From NCBI RefSeq assembly GCF_900116235.1, contig NZ_FPAA01000003.1:248001-312000 (forward strand): DNA of 64,000 bases. Reading direction: 5' to 3'. The notes below the pieces were generated by a model that saw only the letters and a program-made list of their open reading frames with translations, searched no databases and was not told the DNA's origin. This document shows positions 27,619 to 35,559 of the stretch, piece after piece. Position 1 is the first letter of the stretch; every line of letters begins with the position of its first letter. Position numbers and translations under genes: made by a program. Origin of the DNA: Marininema halotolerans (lineage in GTDB: Bacteria > Bacillota > Bacilli > Thermoactinomycetales > DSM-45169).

Positions 27619-28527
27619 ATGGGGCGAAAATATATTTTGCCGGGTGGCACCGGTTTCTTGGGGCAAGAATTAGCAAAGGAGTTGTTAGCAAGAGGCGATG
27701 AAGTGATTGTATTGACACGAGGAAGCAATCGGACAGAAGGAGGTATCTCTTATCTTTCTTGGGATGGGGAGACATTGGGGGACTGGGCAGATGTGATCGA
27801 GGGGGCAGACGGGGTGATCAATTTTACCGGTCGAAGTGTGAACTGTCTGTATACCAAAGCCAATCGCAAAGAAATTCTTTCTTCACGAATCGACTCTGTT
27901 CAGGTTCTTCATCAAGCAATCAACCAATGTCATCAGCCCCCTGAGGTGTTTATCCAAGCAAGTTCCTTGGCGATTTTCGGGGATACCCGTGAGGTATGTG
28001 ATGAGAATGCCCCCCATGGCGATAATTTTTCGGTTGAGGTTTGTGAACGGTGGGAGGAAGCCTTTTTTGCGGAAGATCTTCCCCAAACTCGCCAAATTGC
28101 TTTGCGAATTGGATTTGTATTGGGCAAAGATGGTGGAGCTCTTGAGCCCCTGCAAAAATTAGCGAAATATGGACTGGGAGGAACGATAGGGTCAGGAGAA
28201 CAATATATTAGCTGGCTACATATTGAAGACTTAAACGCCATGATTCTTGAATGCTTAGCAAACGACAAAGAAGGAGTCTATAATGCGACAGGTCCTTCCC
28301 CTGTAACCAATCGCACCTTTATGAAGACCTTACGAGATGCTCTTGGTAAAGGATGGTCTCCCCCAGCCCCCTCTCCCTTTGTCCGTTTGGGTGCCGTCTT
28401 ATTTATGCGAGCGGATCCAGGGCTTGCCTTGACGGGACGGAATTGTATTCCAAAGCGGTTTTTAGATGAGGGATTTCGGTTTAAATATACGGATTTAGAT
28501 GTAACCCTGCGCGAATTAACCCACTAA
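27619..28527 (+). CDS. NAD(P)-dependent epimerase-like protein, TIGR01777 family (YfhF-like)
   Basis: A 302-residue extended SDR protein. The N-terminal Rossmann motif G-G-T-G-F-L-G is followed by G-A-D-G-V-I-N-F-T-G-R-S-V and, near the end, A-L-T-G-R-N-C-I-P-K-R, typical of the TIGR01777/SDR39U1 family. The usual catalytic Y-x3-K is not obvious, as in other members. The ATG at 27619 follows GGGGTGAT; the upstream GTG frame (27574) lacks a binding site. B. subtilis YfhF is comparable. Substrate unknown. Confidence 0.85.
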   Translation: MGRKYILPGGTGFLGQELAKELLARGDEVIVLTRGSNRTEGGISYLSWDGETLGDWADVIEGADGVINFTGRSVNCLYTKANRKEILSSRIDSVQVLHQAINQCHQPPEVFIQASSLAIFGDTREVCDENAPHGDNFSVEVCERWEEAFFAEDLPQTRQIALRIGFVLGKDGGALEPLQKLAKYGLGGTIGSGEQYISWLHIEDLNAMILECLANDKEGVYNATGPSPVTNRTFMKTLRDALGKGWSPPAPSPFVRLGAVLFMRADPGLALTGRNCIPKRFLDEGFRFKYTDLDVTLRELTH

Positions 28528-28593
28528 CCCTGTCGAAATCTCCCATGTCCATCATTCCTGTGACCCATAGTAGCTGAATGCACTAGTTCATTA

Positions 28594-28631
28594 TGAAAAA
28601 CCTCCGCTTATACACAGATGGAGGTTTTTCA
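28594..28631 (+). terminator. terminator of the epimerase gene
   Basis: A 12-bp perfect stem (28594-28605 with 28620-28631) whose 3' arm contains five T. Confidence 0.8.
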
Positions 28632-28709
28632 TTCATGTTGTTCTTTTGGTTGTAAATGATAAGTGTAAGGCAAATTGCATCGTTATAACGAAATTCATTC
28701 GCTAATCAA

Positions 28710-28771
28710 GAGAACCCCCTTCGCATGATTGACACACGTGGTTGGTGTGTCTACTTAAGGGGGTATTTCTC
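28710..28771 (-). terminator. long two-tier hairpin downstream of the VanZ gene
   Basis: Outer arms GAGAACCCCCTT (28710-28721) and AAGGGGGTATTTCTC (28757-28771) pair, with an inner GACACAC/GTGTGTC stem. It lies just after the VanZ stop on the minus strand. There is no U tail, so it may be a transcript-end structure rather than a simple terminator. Confidence 0.5.
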
Positions 28772-28796
28772 ATGGCTCACGCTTTAATAATCTTGC

Positions 28797-29330
28797 TTAT
28801 ATAACACGTTTTCGGATACCGCGATAGAGTAGGGCCCCAATTAGTGCACCGATGACATTCATCCCAATATCATCGACATCAAAGCTTCGATAATTCGTTT
28901 GTGCGAAAAGAGTGACAGCGAATTGAAGCAGCTCAATGCTGAAGGCGACGCCAAAGGATAAAAGAAAGATCCGAAGCAATCGATTCCACTTTGGATGGAG
29001 AAGGGGAAGCATCAACCCAAAAGGCAAAAAGAGCGACAAATTCCCGATAATCTGAGTAAAAGCAACCATCGGCTTTGCATAGCGAAGAAGAATCCACGTG
29101 CTTTGAAAAGGGATCCAGGAATTGCGACTGATATTGTAAGAAGAACCGGATCGATCAAGGGGAATGGGGAAGAAGGTAAGGGCGATCACAGCCATGAGAT
29201 AGAGAATAAAGGCCATGTGTAAGAAATGCCGCTCGATGGAATGGCGTTTTCCCCAAGGGGTCAACAAGGCAATTATGAGATAGAGAATAAGAATGGGTAG
29301 GGCAAAGAATGGGCTAAATTGGATCTCCAT
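28797..29330 (-). CDS. VanZ family membrane protein
   Basis: A 177-residue protein with about five membrane segments. The VanZ signature is visible: the N-x-x-P-F Trp-rich segment (R-N-S-W-I-P-F), N-L-S-L-F-L-P-F-G, S-F-G-V-A-F-S-I-E-L-L-Q and D-V-D-D-I-G-M-N-V-I-G-A-L-I-G. VanZ proteins are linked to low-level glycopeptide resistance, but most chromosomal copies are of unknown role. The ribosome binding site is weak. The gene is divergent from the acyl-CoA ligase. Confidence 0.9.
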   Translation of the reverse strand: MEIQFSPFFALPILILYLIIALLTPWGKRHSIERHFLHMAFILYLMAVIALTFFPIPLDRSGSSYNISRNSWIPFQSTWILLRYAKPMVAFTQIIGNLSLFLPFGLMLPLLHPKWNRLLRIFLLSFGVAFSIELLQFAVTLFAQTNYRSFDVDDIGMNVIGALIGALLYRGIRKRVI

Positions 29331-29372
29331 AGAAGAAACTCACTACCTTGTCTAATCAGGATCGTTTCTTCA

Positions 29373-29388
29373 TTATATACAATTGTAT
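29373..29388 (-). promoter_or_regulatory. -10 element of vanZ with overlapping palindrome
   Basis: On the minus strand TATAAT (29378-29373) is a perfect -10, about 43 bases before the VanZ start. Directly upstream lies the 12-base palindrome ATACAATTGTAT (29377-29388), a possible operator in the spacer. The -35 is not clear. Confidence 0.4.
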
Positions 29389-29521
29389 GGTTCATTGAAG
29401 TCTAATCAATGGAAAAACCACACTAAAGGCAGGAAATTATGAATGAAGGCGGAATATGTACCGTGAAAGGTCAGTAGCAGTGGATGTTTAATCATTGATT
29501 GGAGAAGGCGGGTGGAAATCA

Positions 29522-31090
29522 TTGATCCTCACTAAAGGTTTGCTTACTTCCGCGCAGAACCGATCCAAACAGACAGCCATTATTGATGGAGAGTTTACTC
29601 TCAGCTACCAAGAGCTACATGATCGGGTGAGTCAGTTAAAAGGGGCGCTACGAGACTATGATATTGGTAAAGGAGATCGTGTGGCCCTCTTGATGTTGAA
29701 TGATTTTCGCTATTTAGAAATCTTCTATGCAGTAACCGCCCTCGGGGCGATGGTTGTTCCATTGAATGTGCGTCTTTCTGTACCCGAATGGACGATGATC
29801 CTACAGGATGCGGAACCTAAAATGATTTTTATTACGAAAGAATTTTTACCCGTGGCACCGATATTACAAAGTAAAATCCCCTCTATTCGCCGTGTAGTGC
29901 TCGCAGAAACACGGGAGGATGAGACAGGAAATGTTGTTCCATACGAAGATTTGATTCAATCTCACCGGAGGGAACCCCTTACCTATGAGGGTGTGGAAGA
30001 AAGAGATACTGCGGGGCTTTTTTACACCGGTGGGACAACGGGTCGTCCCAAGGGTGTCATGCTCTCTCACCGGAACTTAGTTTCCAATGCATGGCATATT
30101 TTGCTTGCCTCCAATTATGATAGTACGATCCATTATCTACACGCTGGACCCATGTTCCATCTAGCAGATGGCGCCTCTACTTTTGCCGTGACGATGCTTG
30201 GAGGAACTCATTCCCACCTAAGAGCCTTTCGTCCCTTAGAATTTTTGCAAACCGTTGAACGAGACCGCCCTAATAGTGTGCTATTGGTTCCGACGATGAT
30301 TCACGCCCTTATACACTACCCTGATCGATCCCAATTTGACTACTCATCATTAAAACGCATTCTTTATGGTGCTTCACCCATGCCGGTCGAAGTGTTAAAG
30401 AAAGCATTTCAGGCTTTTCCAGAAGTCGAATTCAGTCAAGCCTATGGCATGTCCGAAGCATCCCCAGTCCTCTCTACATTAAGTTCGGAGGATCACCAAG
30501 TGCTGGGTACCGAACGGGAAAGGTTACTTGCTTCATGTGGAAAAGCCATTATGGGTGTTGAGCTAAAGATCGTTGATGAGAATCGAAAGGAAGTTCCTGT
30601 GGGTGAGGTAGGAGAGATTGCTGCCCGTGGTCCCAATATCATGAAGGGATATTGGAACATGCCCGAAGAGACGGATCGTGTCTTACAAGAGGGTTGGTAC
30701 TATACGGGCGATATGGCAAAACGAGACGATGAAAATTATTACTATATTGTCGATCGAAAAAAAGATATCATTATATCAGGTGGAGAAAATATCTATTGTG
30801 TTGAAGTAGAAAATGTACTCTATTCCCATCCGGATGTTCTTGAAGCTGCGGTGGTCGGGATCCCCGATGATTCATGGGGGGAGCAGGTCTTAGCGATCAT
30901 CGTCAAACGGGAAGATTCTTCCCTCGATCAAGAAGAGTTAATTCAATTTTGTCGCCAATTCTTAGCTGGATTTAAGGTTCCTAAATCGGTAGAGTTTACG
31001 ACGGATTTGCCAAAGTCGGGAGCAGGTAAAGTGTTAAAAAGAAATTTACGTGAAAAGCACTGGGAAGGTCACACACGACGCGTTCACTAA
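29522..31090 (+). CDS. fadD: long-chain fatty acid--CoA ligase (AMP-forming)
   Basis: An acyl-CoA synthetase of about 522 residues: fatty acid + CoA + ATP to acyl-CoA + AMP + PPi. Core motifs: F-Y-T-G-G-T-T-G-R-P-K-G-V-M-L-S-H (P-loop), Q-A-Y-G-M-S-E, Y-Y-T-G-D-M-A-K-R-D and D-R-K-K-D-I-I-I-S-G-G-E-N-I-Y, plus the C-terminal catalytic Lys in S-G-A-G-K-V-L-K-R. The start is taken as TTG 29522 because a GGAGAAGGCGGGTGG site lies six bases upstream; TTG 29495 has none. The first gene of a beta-oxidation cluster. The exact chain length preference is not readable. Confidence 0.87.
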   Translation: MILTKGLLTSAQNRSKQTAIIDGEFTLSYQELHDRVSQLKGALRDYDIGKGDRVALLMLNDFRYLEIFYAVTALGAMVVPLNVRLSVPEWTMILQDAEPKMIFITKEFLPVAPILQSKIPSIRRVVLAETREDETGNVVPYEDLIQSHRREPLTYEGVEERDTAGLFYTGGTTGRPKGVMLSHRNLVSNAWHILLASNYDSTIHYLHAGPMFHLADGASTFAVTMLGGTHSHLRAFRPLEFLQTVERDRPNSVLLVPTMIHALIHYPDRSQFDYSSLKRILYGASPMPVEVLKKAFQAFPEVEFSQAYGMSEASPVLSTLSSEDHQVLGTERERLLASCGKAIMGVELKIVDENRKEVPVGEVGEIAARGPNIMKGYWNMPEETDRVLQEGWYYTGDMAKRDDENYYYIVDRKKDIIISGGENIYCVEVENVLYSHPDVLEAAVVGIPDDSWGEQVLAIIVKREDSSLDQEELIQFCRQFLAGFKVPKSVEFTTDLPKSGAGKVLKRNLREKHWEGHTRRVH

Positions 31091-31098
31091 CCATGAGT

Positions 31099-31112
31099 TG
31101 AAAACGCTTTCG
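31099..31112. promoter_or_regulatory. cre-like site (CcpA) between the ligase and acyl-CoA dehydrogenase genes
   Basis: TGAAAACGCTTTCG matches the consensus TGWNANCGNTNWCA at 13 of 14 positions. Its place in the fadD-acyl-CoA dehydrogenase gap suggests carbon catabolite repression of the downstream genes, as known for Bacillus fatty-acid degradation operons. Not tested. Confidence 0.5.
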
Positions 31113-31155
31113 GATGAACAGGCCATGTGACCCGTAACGAAAAAGGAGGTTTATC

Positions 31156-32319
31156 ATGGAGCGGGGGATATTCACCCAAGAGCATCAAATTCTCCGGCAA
31201 TCATTCCGCCGTTTTTTAGAACGAGAAGCGGTTCCCTACATCGATGAGTGGGAGGCAAACCGCTTCATTCCAAGGGAATTTTGGTTAAAGCTAGGCGCTG
31301 AAGGGTACCTTTGTCCCTCTGTTGAAGAAAAATTTGGTGGGATGAATGCTGATTTTGCCTTTTCAGTAGTGATTCACGAGGAGATGGAAAAGGTAGCCTC
31401 GGGTCTGTTGGGGGTGGGACTTCATAGTGATATCGTTGTTCCCTATCTGCAACGGTTTGCAGCAGAAGAACAAAAGGAACGATGGCTTCCTGGTTGCTTG
31501 ACTGGCGAGACAATCACAGCAGTTGCCATGACGGAGCCTGGAACAGGCTCCGATCTGGCAGCCATTTCAACGACTGCTGAACGACAGGGAGACCACTATG
31601 TTCTCAATGGTCAAAAGACATTTATCTCCAATGGAATTCATGCAGATCTTGTGATTGTGGCCTGTAAAACTGATCCCAACGCAGTGCCTGCCTACCAAGG
31701 TGTCAGTCTACTCGTCGTAGAAAAAGATACTCCGGGCTTTTCGCGGGGGAGGAAACTAGATAAGGTAGGGCTTCATAGTCAAGATACTGCTGAATTAATT
31801 TTCGAGGATTGCCGTGTACCCGTTAGGAATTTATTGGGGCAAGAGGGGAAGGGTTTTCGCTATTTAATGCAACAATTGCAACAAGAGCGACTCATCGTAG
31901 CCATTTCTGCCCAAGTCGCGTCGGAAGAGATGTTTCGCATGACCGCGAATTATGTGAGCAGTCGCAAGGTATTTGGTCGTCCGGTTGGAGATTTTCAGCA
32001 CACCCAATTTCTCCTTGCGGAAATGGCGACGGACATTCAGTTGGGACGTACCTTTGTAGACTCCTTGATTAGGGAGCATATGGAAGGGAAGTCCATGGAA
32101 CAAAAAGTGTCGATGGCAAAGTGGTGGGTGAGTGAAAAAGCAAAGGAAATCGCTTCAAAATGCATGCAACTTCATGGTGGCTATGGATATATGGAAGAGT
32201 ATCCGATTGCTCGCCGTTATCGGGATATTGCTGTGACCACCATCTACGCAGGTACCACGGAAGTAATGAAGGGAATTATCGCGAAGGGTATTCATAAAGG
32301 CACGTTAACTTTTGAATGA
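31156..32319 (+). CDS. acyl-CoA dehydrogenase
   Basis: A 387-residue FAD-dependent enzyme catalysing the first beta-oxidation step, acyl-CoA to trans-2-enoyl-CoA. Motifs: A-M-T-E-P-G-T-G-S-D-L (FAD/substrate), F-I-S-N-G (second signature), the Q-L-H-G-G-Y-G-Y C-terminal signature, and a catalytic Glu in I-Y-A-G-T-T-E-V (the position used by short/medium-chain enzymes). The ATG follows AAAAAGGAGG. It is part of the fadD-acd-hbd-thl-CoA-transferase cluster. Confidence 0.92.
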   Translation: MERGIFTQEHQILRQSFRRFLEREAVPYIDEWEANRFIPREFWLKLGAEGYLCPSVEEKFGGMNADFAFSVVIHEEMEKVASGLLGVGLHSDIVVPYLQRFAAEEQKERWLPGCLTGETITAVAMTEPGTGSDLAAISTTAERQGDHYVLNGQKTFISNGIHADLVIVACKTDPNAVPAYQGVSLLVVEKDTPGFSRGRKLDKVGLHSQDTAELIFEDCRVPVRNLLGQEGKGFRYLMQQLQQERLIVAISAQVASEEMFRMTANYVSSRKVFGRPVGDFQHTQFLLAEMATDIQLGRTFVDSLIREHMEGKSMEQKVSMAKWWVSEKAKEIASKCMQLHGGYGYMEEYPIARRYRDIAVTTIYAGTTEVMKGIIAKGIHKGTLTFE

Positions 32320-32330
32320 GTATTCACTCA
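32313..32330. promoter_or_regulatory. second FadR-type operator, overlapping the acyl-CoA dehydrogenase stop codon
   Basis: TGAATGAGTATTCACTCA matches the recalled FadR consensus except at two positions. It begins inside the last codons of the dehydrogenase gene and ends 17 bases before the next start. It could control an internal promoter for hbd-thl. Confidence 0.5.
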
Positions 32331-32347
32331 TAAAAGGAGCGAGGCAG

Positions 32348-33229
32348 ATGCGTATTCAACGGATTGCGGTCATTGGTGCAGGACTTATGGGGAGCGGTAT
32401 TGCCCAGGCTCTAGCCACTCCAGGTTATCAGGTTCATCTATGTGATGTGTCAGAGGAGGCATTAAATAAGGGATTTGCAGGCATTGAAAAAAGCCTGGCT
32501 CGTTTTATTAAAGCGAAGCATTTGTCTGAACAGGATGCCGAGGATGCACGAAGCCGGATTACTGGGTTTACGGAGTTAGAAAAGGCCGTCAGTGATGTGG
32601 ACCTCGTCGTCGAAGCAGTACCTGAAAATATGGAATTGAAAAAACGGATTTTTTACGATTTGGACCGCTTTACAAAGCCGGAAGTGATCCTTGCCACCAA
32701 TACCTCTGAACTGTCGGTTACCGCGATTGCTTCCGCTACCAAACGCCCAAGGAGCGTGGTGGGGATGCACTGGTTCAATCCACCTCCAGTGATGCGACTG
32801 GTAGAAATCGTTCGCGGAGTTGATACATCAGAGGAAGCCATTGAGGTAATTAAAAAAGTTTCCGAACGAGCGGGGAAAGAGACCGTTGTGGTAAAAGATG
32901 TGCAAGGGTTTGTTACCTCCCGTGCCATCTCAGCTCATATGATGGAGTGTATGAAAATTTTAGAAGAGGGTGTGGCTTCAGCAGAGGATATCGATAAAGC
33001 GATCCGGCTGGGCTTAAATTACCCAATGGGTCCCTTTGAATTAGCAGATTATGTGGGCTTGGATACGATGTTATTTGCCAGTGAAGGGATGGTTGAAGCG
33101 TACGGAGATCGTTTTCGTGTTCCACAAACACTACGGAAATTAGTAGAAGCAGGGCATCTGGGCAGAAAGAGCGGCAAGGGATTTTATGATTACACGAAGG
33201 AGCGGGAGACTGTATCCGTTAAAAAATAA
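32348..33229 (+). CDS. hbd: 3-hydroxyacyl-CoA (3-hydroxybutyryl-CoA) dehydrogenase
   Basis: A 293-residue NAD-dependent enzyme oxidising 3-hydroxyacyl-CoA to 3-ketoacyl-CoA. The Rossmann motif G-A-G-L-M-G-S-G-I-A lies at the N terminus. The catalytic His-Glu pair lies in G-M-H-W-F-N-P-P-P-V-M-R-L-V-E, and the C-terminal domain has N-Y-P-M-G-P-F-E-L-A-D and G-R-K-S-G-K-G-F-Y-D-Y. ATG 32348 is preceded by AAAGGAGCGAGG; the longer frame from 32312 would overlap the dehydrogenase and lacks a binding site. No enoyl-CoA hydratase is in the cluster. Confidence 0.92.
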   Translation: MRIQRIAVIGAGLMGSGIAQALATPGYQVHLCDVSEEALNKGFAGIEKSLARFIKAKHLSEQDAEDARSRITGFTELEKAVSDVDLVVEAVPENMELKKRIFYDLDRFTKPEVILATNTSELSVTAIASATKRPRSVVGMHWFNPPPVMRLVEIVRGVDTSEEAIEVIKKVSERAGKETVVVKDVQGFVTSRAISAHMMECMKILEEGVASAEDIDKAIRLGLNYPMGPFELADYVGLDTMLFASEGMVEAYGDRFRVPQTLRKLVEAGHLGRKSGKGFYDYTKERETVSVKK

Positions 33230-33262
33230 ACCGAGTTATCACTGAGAAAGGGGTATCACATC

Positions 33263-34411
33263 ATGAGAGAAGTCGTCATCGTGGGCGCAGTGCGAACGGC
33301 AGTAGGAAGAAGAAAAGGGGGCTTTCGTAATGTGCACCCCGTTGAATTGGGAGCACAAGCGTTAGCCGAAGTGACAAAGCGGGCGGGTGTGGAAAAAGGA
33401 GATGTCGAAGATATTGTTATGGGGTGCGTCTCGCCCTTGAATGAACAAGGCTACAATATTGGCCGATTAGCCACCCTCCGTGCCGGGTTTCCCGTGGAAG
33501 TCCCTGCGGTTCAAATCAACCGGATGTGCGGTTCAGGGCAACAGGCGATCCATTTTGCCGCCCAGGAAATTCGCTCAGGGGACATGGATATCACGATTGG
33601 AGCGGGCGTTGAGAATATGACGATGGTGCCCATTGGTAGTGATGGGAATGAGCATACGATCCCTGCTACGTTAGCAGAGCAGTATGAATTCATTCATCAA
33701 GGGGTATCCGCAGAACGAATCGCTGAAAAATATGGGATGACGCGGGAAGAGGTGGATGCCTATTCCTATGAAAGTCATCAACGGGCATTGGCGGCGATTA
33801 AAGAGGGTCGTTTTGAACGAGAAGTCATGCCTGTGATGGGTGAGGATGCAGAGGGTAAGCCTACTACGATCGCAAAGGATGAAGGTCCTCGTGCAGATAC
33901 CTCCATGGAAAAACTGGCATCTCTCAAGCCAGTCTTTAAAGAAGATGGGTTGATTACTGCGGGGAATGCGAGTCAAGTAAGCGATGGTGCTGCAGCGGTC
34001 TTGATGATGGAGCGGGGTCGTGCAGAATCCATGGGGATTCGTCCTAGAGCGCGGATTTTGCAACAGGTAGTCGTAGGCTCTGATCCAACAATGATGCTGG
34101 ATGGGGTCATTCCCGCGACACGAAAAGTTCTGCAAAAGGCAGGATTGACCCTGGATCAGATGGATCGGGTAGAAATTAATGAAGCCTTTGCCCCTGTGGT
34201 TCTTGCCTGGCAAAAAGAACTCGGTGCAGATCTTTCTCGCGTCAATGTCAATGGGGGGGCAATCGCCTTGGGGCATCCATTAGGCGCTACAGGTGCCAAA
34301 CTAATGACGACCCTGCTTCATGAATTGGAACGGATCGAAGGGCGATATGGTCTTTTAACGATCTGCATTGGCCATGGGATGTCAACCGCTGCGATTATTG
34401 AACGGCTATAA
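33263..34411 (+). CDS. acetyl-CoA acetyltransferase / 3-ketoacyl-CoA thiolase
   Basis: A 382-residue thiolase. The acyl-accepting Cys lies in [10 protein letters not shown], the catalytic His in [14 protein letters not shown], and the second Cys in C-I-G-H-G-M. It cleaves 3-ketoacyl-CoA with CoA, closing the beta-oxidation cycle, or condenses acetyl-CoA in the reverse reaction. The ATG follows GAGAAAGGGG. It lies 33 bases after hbd. Confidence 0.92.
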   Translation: MREVVIVGAVRTAVGRRKGGFRNVHPVELGAQALAEVTKRAGVEKGDVEDIVMGCVSPLNEQGYNIGRLATLRAGFPVEVPAVQINRMCGSGQQAIHFAAQEIRSGDMDITIGAGVENMTMVPIGSDGNEHTIPATLAEQYEFIHQGVSAERIAEKYGMTREEVDAYSYESHQRALAAIKEGRFEREVMPVMGEDAEGKPTTIAKDEGPRADTSMEKLASLKPVFKEDGLITAGNASQVSDGAAAVLMMERGRAESMGIRPRARILQQVVVGSDPTMMLDGVIPATRKVLQKAGLTLDQMDRVEINEAFAPVVLAWQKELGADLSRVNVNGGAIALGHPLGATGAKLMTTLLHELERIEGRYGLLTICIGHGMSTAAIIERL

Positions 34412-34423
34412 GGGGGAGTGGTG

Positions 34424-35503
34424 ATGCTGGAGGGCGTTCGTGTCCTTGATTTTACGCAAAACCTTCCGGGTCCCTTTGCGAGTATGCGACTCGCCCAACG
34501 AGGTGCTGAGGTAGTCAAAGTGGAACCTCCCAGTGGTGATCCAGCTCGCTTTGCAGGTGAGAAGAGAGGGGAAACAGGGCTCGTATTTCTTGCCAATAAT
34601 CGTCGGAAAAGAAGTCTGTGTCTGGATTTGAAACGGGATACTGGGAGGGAAATTGCCCAAAGCCTTGCGGCACAGGCAGACGTGATCCTTGAGGGGTTTC
34701 GCCCGGGTGTGATGGAGCGATTGGGGCTAGGTTATCAGGCCGTCGCTCGGAGGAACCCGAGGGTGGTCTACGCATCATTAACGGGTTATGGGATAGCCGG
34801 AGAGGTGAGTCGCCTGGGGAGTCATGATTTAAACTACCTAGCCCTCAGCGGGATGCTCTCTCAGTTCAAAGCACAGGGAAAGCCGACTCATCCCACGATT
34901 CTGCTTGGGGATCTCATCGGTGGGTTATCTGCATCTGAATCGATTTTAGCCGCCCTCTTTCAGCGAAGTAACAAAGGGGTAGGGACGCACCTTCCGTTGA
35001 CGTTAACCGGTGCGGTAACCGAGTTGATGCATACCCATGACACGATCTGGCGTGAAACAGGAGGGCAACAGGGGATTGAACTCCTCGGTGGAGGCATTCT
35101 CTCGTATGGTCTCTTTGAAACCAGCGATCAAAAATGGATGGCGTTAGCTGCCTTAGAGCCAAAGTTTTGGCACAATTTTTGTGAAGCACTGGGGAAACCT
35201 CACTGGATGGGGGCGCAGTATACACCTCCTGTTGTAGACAATGCGATTTATCGCGAGTTGAAGGAGATGTTTTGCCTGCGCACTCGGGAGGAATGGACAC
35301 AATTTGGGTTAGAGACGGATTGTTGCCTTACCCCTGTACTGGAAGTCGGAGAGTGGAAGATGCACCCGGGTATTCCTCAACACCATGAGGAAGTCGATGC
35401 ACCTGAAGGGCTGGGTCAGGACTCCGTGTCGGTACTTTCTGAATGGTTAGATGCCTCCGAATCACAAGTCGTGTCTTGGAAAGAAAACGGGGTTGTCCGT
35501 TAA
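34424..35503 (+). CDS. class III CoA-transferase (CaiB/BaiF family)
   Basis: A 359-residue CaiB/BaiF-fold protein beginning L-E-G-V-R-V-L-D-F-T-Q-N-L-P-G-P-F-A-S-M, with the conserved L-D-L-K segment, E-G-F-R-P-G-V and S-L-T-G-Y-G. The catalytic Asp expected near residue 165-170 is probably in L-L-G-D-L-I-G-G. This group moves CoA between carboxylic acids, or in racemase-like members epimerises alpha-methylacyl-CoA, useful for branched fatty acids. ATG 34424 is chosen over GTG 34418 because AGGGGGAG occupies 34411-34418. It is 12 bases after the thiolase gene, so co-transcribed. Confidence 0.85.
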   Translation: MLEGVRVLDFTQNLPGPFASMRLAQRGAEVVKVEPPSGDPARFAGEKRGETGLVFLANNRRKRSLCLDLKRDTGREIAQSLAAQADVILEGFRPGVMERLGLGYQAVARRNPRVVYASLTGYGIAGEVSRLGSHDLNYLALSGMLSQFKAQGKPTHPTILLGDLIGGLSASESILAALFQRSNKGVGTHLPLTLTGAVTELMHTHDTIWRETGGQQGIELLGGGILSYGLFETSDQKWMALAALEPKFWHNFCEALGKPHWMGAQYTPPVVDNAIYRELKEMFCLRTREEWTQFGLETDCCLTPVLEVGEWKMHPGIPQHHEEVDAPEGLGQDSVSVLSEWLDASESQVVSWKENGVVR

Positions 35504-35510
35504 GATCAAA

Positions 35511-35559
35511 GATCCTCCCATTTCCGGAGCGGCATTTTCCGGTGGGGGGATCGTTTTTT
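35511..35559 (+). terminator. terminator of the beta-oxidation cluster
   Basis: GATCCTCCCA (35511-35520) pairs with TGGGGGGATC (35543-35552), with an inner CCGG/CCGG stem, followed by six T. It overlaps the stop of the convergent SleL-like gene. Confidence 0.75.

Noticed and set aside
32312-32347. Longer N terminus of the 3-hydroxyacyl-CoA dehydrogenase
   Set aside because: Twelve extra codons overlap the acyl-CoA dehydrogenase end and the FadR-like palindrome; the AAAGGAG site points to ATG 32348 and the family starts at M-R-I-Q-R-I-A-V-I-G.
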